This document shows positions 22,401-28,170 of a stretch of 28,170 bases of DNA, one piece after another (positions within the stretch are counted from its first letter, which is position 1; the number at the start of each line of letters is the position of its first letter). The stretch is from Pelargonium nanum (Eukaryota; Streptophyta; Magnoliopsida; Geraniales; Geraniaceae). Location of the stretch: contig JAYMTF010000939.1 of NCBI GenBank assembly GCA_036897485.1, positions 1 to 28,170 on the forward strand, written 5' to 3'. The position numbers were made by a program, and so were the translations under genes. The notes beneath the pieces are model-generated. The model saw nothing but the letters and a program-made list of their open reading frames with translations, was not told the origin of the DNA and ran no database searches.

Positions 22401-24854
22401 AGCATGCTGCTTCTAGTTGGTCCCCATTTGATAATAGTATTCATCTAATTATTTCAATGGTTTATCAGGAAAAGGTGCTTGAACCTTTGGGTGCAATTAC
22501 ATCTGGAAGTCAGTTCTTGGAACCAGATGGTAAATATTTGAATATGGAAGTGTAGGTTGAGTATTCATGTATTTGTTCATAAATTATGATATTCTTGGAT
22601 CAGGTATGTTTCCAAATCATATTCCCAACCCGGAGGACAAGGTAGCAATGAAAGCCATCACCCAGGCAGTCCTTGATAACAAAGCTGATCTAGGGATCAT
22701 CTTTGATACAGATGTTGACAGGTATTGGTTTTAACTATTTATTTGTGCACATATATGTTATTGATAAATTAACTTATCTGAATGGGTTATTCTTTTAGAT
22801 CTGCTGCTGTGGATTCTTCTGGTCGTGAGATCAACCGGAATCGTCTGATTGCCTTAATGTCCGCCATTGTTCTTGAGGAAGTAAGATCATTTATTCATTT
22901 GTATGCCTTATTTATTTTAGATTCTCAACAGCTGTTATTTTAAATCTGACTTCTACCTGAATATCTTTTTATTTTAATTTTTGCTTTGCTGCCATTCTTT
23001 CCTGCAGCATCCAGGAACAACTATAGTTACAGATAGTGTTACCTCAGATGGGCTGACGACATTTATTGAAAAAAAACTTGGTATGACAAAATAAAACGAC
23101 ATTAGCTTCCTTCTCATTCGTACTTTGTGTTAAATGCACACTTACATGTCCTGCAGGGGGAAAGCATCATCGGTTTAAAAGAGGCTACAAAAATGTTATT
23201 GATGAAGCTATTCGTTTGGTAAAGATCAACTTTCCAGAGTTTTCCTATTCATTTTTTTTAATGCTTTACATGAGATTTTTGTAGGAGAGAAGTTACTAAG
23301 TAAAATCGACGATTGGTTTATATGCTAGTTTCTCCCTTTGCTCATTGAACAATGTTTTGATCTGCTTGTGTAAAGTAAAACCTTACATCTGAGTTTGGAG
23401 CACCAGTTAACAAGATGGATGTTTCAGGAGAGAATTAAATTATAACTTTTGCTGTATTCTACCTTGGCTAATAATATTTTGACTAAGATATTAACACTTT
23501 ACACTTTTGACAGAACTCTATTGGTGAGGAGTCCCATCTGGCTATTGAAACCAGCGGCCATGGAGCTTTTAAGGAAAACAATTGGCTCGATGATGGTGCA
23601 TATACTATGGTAAGCTTTTAATGTGCTATCAAGGTGAAATCTCTTGTAACATTCTAGATTAAAATGAGAAGTAACCAATACAGGTTTATGATTCCTCCAT
23701 TGAGTAAAATGCTACCTTCTTTCTGTTCACATTCTCATACAGAGTATTTGTTTCAGGTCAAAGTTTTAAATAAACTGGCTTCAGCTAGTGCTGCTGGTGC
23801 AAGGGGTGGTAGCAAGGTTTTGACTGATCTGTTAGAAGGTCTAGATGAACCAGCTGTTGCTGTAGAATTGAGATTTAAGATCAATCAGAGTCATCCTGAT
23901 CTTAAAGGAGGGTATGCCAGTATATTGTTTCTGTTAACTCAATTCTCCTTCCGCCCCTTCCCTTTTTAGGAGTTCATTGATAAAATAAGGGTTTGCAGAT
24001 CTTTCCGGGACTATGGAGAAGCAGTATTGAAACACTTGGAGAACACTGTAGGTGCAGATCCAAAGCTTCAGAAAGCCCCTGTTAACTACGAGGGTGTAAG
24101 TTAAACACTTCATTATTCATATTCCGAAGTCTAGACGGGATTTATGGCTGAAACTAATAGAAAAGAAATGACTAATTTAGCTCCAAAACCTATTAATTGT
24201 ACCTGCCGCTCTGAGTTTACTATTCAAATTAAATTAAGCAATAAAATCCAGCTAATTGGATATGCTTCATATTCATATGGTTCTGTCTGAAACAGAACCT
24301 CTTGCACTTAGTATTAGATTATCTGGCAGTGGACATAAATTAGGATTTCTGGAGCAGATAATGAAAAATTAAGGATTGGGATAGCTTCGCTGACATTTCC
24401 TAGTGCTCAAAATTTTGATTTACAGTTTTGATCTGAATTTTTATTCCTCAAGTCTGTGAGTCCATGTCAGATTATTGCTGTGTGCTTGACCATTGTGCAA
24501 ATAACCCTCGCGTATTAGATCCTTAGCTAAGATTTCTGAGACCAGGAAATGTGATATATGATATCTGTTGGTTGCTTGTCTTTAGGTTCGAGTTTCTGGC
24601 TTCGGTGGTTGGTTCCTTCTCAGGCTTTCACTTCACGATCCTGTTCTCCCCCTTAACATTGAGGTATAAAGTCCTCTTCAACTAAAGGGTTTACCAATAT
24701 GATCGATGATTGTGTTGCAATTAACTCTCCAAATTAATATTCGCAGGCACCGAGCAATGAAGATGCTGTGAAACTTGGACATGCTGTGCTTGCTGCTGTC
24801 AAAGACTTCTCAGCTCTGGATACATCTGCATTGGACAAATTTGTCAGCTCATAA
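16443..24854 (+). CDS. Plastid-type phosphohexomutase (phosphoglucosamine/phosphomannomutase-like)
   Basis: Eighteen coding exons: 16443-16449, 17549-17773, 18046-18112, 18510-18693, 19545-19597, 20256-20344, 21176-21412, 21648-21712, 22469-22529, 22604-22721, 22799-22880, 23008-23080, 23157-23218, 23514-23609, 23757-23911, 23999-24095, 24586-24663 and 24747-24854. All phases agree and give 618 aa. The N-terminal ~77 residues are Ser/Gln/Arg/Tyr-rich with few acids, like a plastid transit peptide. Alpha-D-phosphohexomutase signatures: catalytic-serine loop TASHLPYNRNGF (Ser210), metal-binding loop DTDVDR (364-369), GYKNV in domain 3, and sugar-binding loop ETSGHG (453-458). The C-terminal phosphate loop reads RVSGFGGWF (559-567) instead of the usual RxSGTEP. 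The family interconverts sugar 1- and 6-phosphates through a bisphosphate. The exact substrate of this plant branch (Arabidopsis AT1G70820 and AT5G17530 type) cannot be read from sequence. The exon 2 acceptor and donor are the least certain splice sites. Confidence 0.9.
19201..19396. repeat. Direct repeat (about 53 bp) inside mutase intron 4
   Basis: The segments 19201-19253 and 19343-19396 are near-copies: CAACTCAACAAAAAGCTCAAG against CCACTCAACTAAAAGCTCAAG, then TGATA, TGAAGGCCCAATTTCATTTTATA against TTGAAGACCCAATTTTCATTTTATA. The 89 bases between them contain TCTAACATGTCC and a CAGGTG-type motif also repeated. The arrangement looks like the decayed remains of a dispersed element with repeated ends lying in the same orientation. 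It does not disturb the flanking exons. Confidence 0.6.
21752..21839. repeat. Repeated 12-mer flanking a short hairpin in mutase intron 8
   Basis: The self-complementary-armed 12-mer TTGTTGGAACAA occurs at 21752-21763 and again at 21828-21839. Between them TCCATCATATGC and GCATGATGGA can pair as a hairpin with a two-base bulge. This could be the footprint of a very small element. There is no coding content. Confidence 0.4.
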
Positions 24855-25336
24855 CAAGTTATGGAGCATTGTACGGCAGCTACAAGAGGCAGAGCTACTT
24901 GTGCCCCGGCCTCACCTTAGATTTTGTTACATAATTTAGAAGATACCGGGATTTATTTCATCGTTCTTTTACGTTCATATTGACTTTTACTACAAAATCT
25001 AGCTATTGGATCCGAGCAAGTATTGCGTATCTAACAAACTCAAAATCAATAAAATCGCTCTCTTCAATTGACGAACTCATCGATGTTGCTTTGCATGTTA
25101 TTTATAGTCTGAATGTGGTCATTTATGCGAAAAGCCTTCCTCTATTTCCAGTCTATCTTCAGGCAAACAAAATTATCAATTCAAATAACTCTACAAAGAT
25201 GTCATGTAACATACAGACAAGTAATTACCATTACCACGCGATGAAGGTTAAGTACATGACTGCAAGATTTGCAGCTAATCATTTCAATTTAGTTCGTAAA
25301 TATATACAGCAAGCTTCCTAAAGTGTTCACCTTCTT
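24855..25336. other. Tail-to-tail 3' regions of the mutase and GNAT genes
   Basis: Only 482 bases separate the two stop codons. AATAAA at 25048-25053 is a plausible polyadenylation signal for the mutase transcript. The two 3'UTRs may overlap. The open frame here has no protein features. Confidence 0.5.
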
Positions 25337-26905
25337 TTAATTTAAAAGCTTCATCATGAAGTTGAACTGAATATCTGGGGATGTTTTCGGCTGGGGCCAG
25401 TTGGCTCCTTGTGGAACTCTAATGCATTTGAAACCCTGGCCTAGGTATAATTTTGTCGCCCCGGGATTACTCAGATCACAGTGCAATGCAATTGCACGGC
25501 ATCCCCAGCTCCTGGCATGAGCCTCTGCCTTCTCTACGAGCCTTTTAGCTATTCCCTTTCGCCGGAACTTCTCCCTCACTGCTACATTTGATACGTACGC
25601 AATTCCAGTCCTGTTGATAAACCATTCAACTATGGTTATAAGATAAAAAGAGAGCAAGTATCCCAATTCATTACACGGCGAACATCACAAATTTATCCAT
25701 TTCAATTCCAAGATTCCTTGAAAATGGCAAGTAGATTATATACAGTTTTTTCAAAGATTTGCAGTCTGCTTGAGAGAGCTCATGACCAACATCATTATTA
25801 ATACCTAAGTAGCGGGAAAGATGAGTATGAGCATGTAAGCGTGTTAAGCATCTCATTATATTTGTATTTGTTGCAAGACAAACCTTCTTTGACGCTGAGG
25901 TCCTTTTCGTGGTAGAAAATCAGCCACTGTATCCACTGTTAAAATCCCAGCTACATATCCCTTATTGAGACTCAACCTTCCATCGAAACCAGCGATTTTG
26001 AGATCTTCACTCCCAAAGAGACAGGGCTGATCAGCCGAGGTACCTGTGACAGCAACCAAACAAGTTCTCTGGCAACCATTTGGCACGGAGAATCCAGAAA
26101 CCATACCCACCAGTCTGTCAATCCTCAACACAAAGTCTAAAGGGAACGAGTATCCGGGAAAAAAGGAGCTGCAGTGAGTCTCGGCCACTTCCCAACAATC
26201 CTCTAACCTGGCCTCCCGGACAACAATCTCGGGAGACACAGTTGTCGGAAACAAATCAACCACTTGACTGGCTCTGCATACTCCTAAACCCGAAATGCAC
26301 AATCATTCAGAAAATTGAATCCCAACAACAAATTGCATCTACTAAAATAAAACAAAACAAAACGAAACAAGTTCAATCTTAAAGAATGAGAGAGAGAGCA
26401 ATAAAAGGCTTGTTGACTGGATATTTTCTTCATTAACACTAATTAAACAAAAGGGTTTAACTTTAACCTCAAAATTCACCACAAAATTCCCAGCAGCCAA
26501 ACGAAAAGCTTAAGGTTTAAATTGAATCGGTCCTCTAGTCAACCTCAGTCACCAAATTAAGTAACTTAAAATCTTCAAACTGACAATAATTAATTTCGAG
26601 ATTGATAATCGTTGGCTCGAAAATGGCAAAACAAAAATCAAGATCCTGAAGCAACTAAATTAAGGTCATGCATTCCATTCCAGCAGGATCCAAATCTATA
26701 GCAACTTGATTTTTGACATAAATATAAAAGAAGGAGAGAATTGGGGGGCACCTGATTCGGAGAGATTGGAGGTTTCATGGGTGGATCGGAAAAACCTAGG
26801 CGAAGACGAGGAGGGTTTCTTGAAATAGAGAGTTCTGTAGCTGGTTAAGGAGGTGGTCGGCGACGGCGATGACGAGACTGATATTCCCAACGTTATACTC
26901 CGCAT
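25337..26905 (-). CDS. GNAT-family N-acetyltransferase, plastid-targeted
   Basis: Three coding exons on the minus strand, 26905-26752, 26283-25884 and 25610-25337, join in frame to 275 aa (intron phases 1 and 2). The start is the ATG of MRSITLGIS. A longer in-frame version begins with GTG and is rejected. The first ~50 residues are Ser/Thr/Pro/Arg-rich with almost no acids, a typical chloroplast transit peptide. The GNAT core includes VREARLEDCWEVAETHC, then KGYVAGILTVDTVADFLPRKGP, and the acetyl-CoA-binding motif A at about 188-206 (IAYVSNVAVREKFRRKGIA, with RRKGIA at 201-206). It ends with NPGATKLYLGQGF and PQPKTSPDIQF. It most resembles the Arabidopsis AT2G06025 (GNAT6) type; plastid GNATs of this group have dual N-terminal and lysine acetyltransferase activity. 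The GNAT6 assignment is from memory of the family and is moderately sure. Confidence 0.9.
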
Positions 26906-27055
26906 ATCTTGGATCACACACTCTCCACAGGATTGTTTTGGTGACTATCAGACAATCGGTTTTGGAGGAATGTTGTATTGTAATTGTTATTATTGGGGCT
27001 GTGAACTGTGGAGTAGAGATTAGTAGTAGTTAGCTAACAAACTCTCTCCATCTCG

Positions 27056-27123
27056 CACGTGTGTGCACTGTTTCTGTTACATACATCCATCCATCTATCT
27101 GTAAACCATTTTACTCGCACGTG
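27056..27123. promoter_or_regulatory. Two G-boxes upstream of the GNAT gene
   Basis: CACGTG occurs at 27056-27061 and 27118-27123, both inside the context CTCGCACGTGT, 62 bases apart and about 150-215 bases upstream of the GNAT start codon. G-boxes bind bZIP and bHLH factors such as HY5 and PIFs and are common in light-regulated promoters of plastid genes. The sequence match is exact. The regulatory role is inferred. Confidence 0.5.
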
Positions 27124-27129
27124 TAAACC

Positions 27130-28170
27130 TTCAACTAACAAATTCCAATAAATTGAACTTTAAGAATCCGAGTGGAACAAATGAGATTGTTCAGAGACCG
27201 CTAGAAACCTTATTCCCATAAAAAATAATAGCTATGCATGCCCACAAGCAAAACCATAAGCTAGAAGCATGTCATCCACACGCATAGAAGCTTAATTCAT
27301 GCTAGTGCAATAAAAAACATTGGAAAAATTCAAGAAATCTTCATTCGTGGACATCGATATCTTAAACACAACCTAATTATATTAAGCATTTCTATATAGA
27401 AATGAAGAGAATAAAAGAGTCTAGAGTCGCAACAATGATTTTGCTGCTTGATTGTAGAATTGAGTTTCAATTGATCTTATTTCCACTCCCAAACTCGTTA
27501 TGACTTGTATGGGTACCTGAAATGCATTAAAAAACAAACGTGCAATCAAACAAGTTCATAAATTGGGCTCTTTGAGTCGTAAAGGTAAAATCATGAGTGG
27601 AGAGGGAAAATCAAAACTTAAGTCCAAAATTCAAAGATAGTGCACATGGAACAATAATTAACATAAAATGATAGATTTACGCCAAATTATGATGAAATGT
27701 GGACTAAGGGCATGAATAGGTTGATATGAAATTGTACTATCGCTTGTTAGTAATGCAAGAAAGAAGAAAGAAGACACGATTTACCAAACAAGTTGTTAAC
27801 ACCTATATCTTTCGCGAACCTGCAAAAGGAGGCAAAATGAAAGAGTTTGGAGTTCTCAAACAAGCCCTTGAAAGATGACATGACCACGATCCATAATGAT
27901 GTTGCAATGATGTCAGTGTAATAATGTAGGTATGGTGTCATCCTTCTTGTGACCCTTGAGATCTAGTAAGTGGAGCTCATCGTAGCTAGGGTCCCACCAC
28001 CAAGTCATACATTTGGAACCTATTTTGAACCCTTGGACGTATCAGGATGACTTTAGAATTGATCCCGTTGAACTCATACCATTTTACTAGAATCGAATAT
28101 GGTGTAGATCAATCGGAAGAGGTATGCATAAAAGTTTTTCTTCCAAGGAAGAATCCTAGAATTCCGTCCA
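27130..28170. other. Unassigned DNA at the window end
   Basis: No frame with protein-like composition or known domain was found on either strand. The minus-strand open frame near 27747-27941 is short, lacks recognisable motifs and could be a fragment of a gene or element continuing past the window. I cannot say more. Confidence 0.4.

Overview
This is a nuclear plant window. It is AT-rich, has GT-AG introns, CT-rich leaders, telo-box and TATA promoter elements, and plant-specific gene families. The proteins are eudicot-like. I have a weak impression of Rosaceae, which I cannot prove from the sequence. I read five protein-coding genes. All five have intact frames once introns are removed, and I joined the exons by hand so that phases agree throughout.

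Layout. Bases 1-3300 are AT-rich intergenic or promoter DNA with one small decayed CACTA-type element (about 1550-1835). Bases 3300-6810 (+) are an ARF16-type auxin response factor gene: a CT-rich leader with its own intron and one upstream ORF that spans the splice junction, three coding exons (708 aa), and a near-perfect miR160 target site in exon 2. Bases 6810-10290 hold no gene I can support. The one-exon UBL5/Hub1 gene lies at 10506-10727 (-), with its stop codon and 3' region tandemly duplicated downstream. A tRNA-derived SINE-like element follows at about 11453-11660. Bases about 11870-15576 (+) are a hAT-transposase-derived BED zinc-finger gene (820 aa, four coding exons, 5'UTR intron) with an internal 48-residue duplication. 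Bases 16000-16110 carry a 41-bp direct repeat with tRNA-like promoter features. Bases 16443-24854 (+) are an 18-exon gene for a plastid-type phosphohexomutase (618 aa) that starts in a 7-nt coding exon. It faces, tail to tail, a three-exon GNAT acetyltransferase gene (25337-26905, -) with a predicted plastid transit peptide and two G-boxes upstream. Bases 27130-28170 hold nothing I can identify.

The genes do not form a pathway or operon. They cover auxin-regulated transcription, spliceosome-associated ubiquitin-like modification, a domesticated transposase, plastid sugar-phosphate metabolism and plastid protein acetylation. I found no obviously new biological system. The items most worth a second look are the phosphate-binding loop of the mutase, which differs from the classical family motif; the internal duplication in the BED/hAT protein; the duplication across the UBL5 stop codon; the junction-spanning uORF of the ARF gene; and the small degenerate CACTA and SINE elements.
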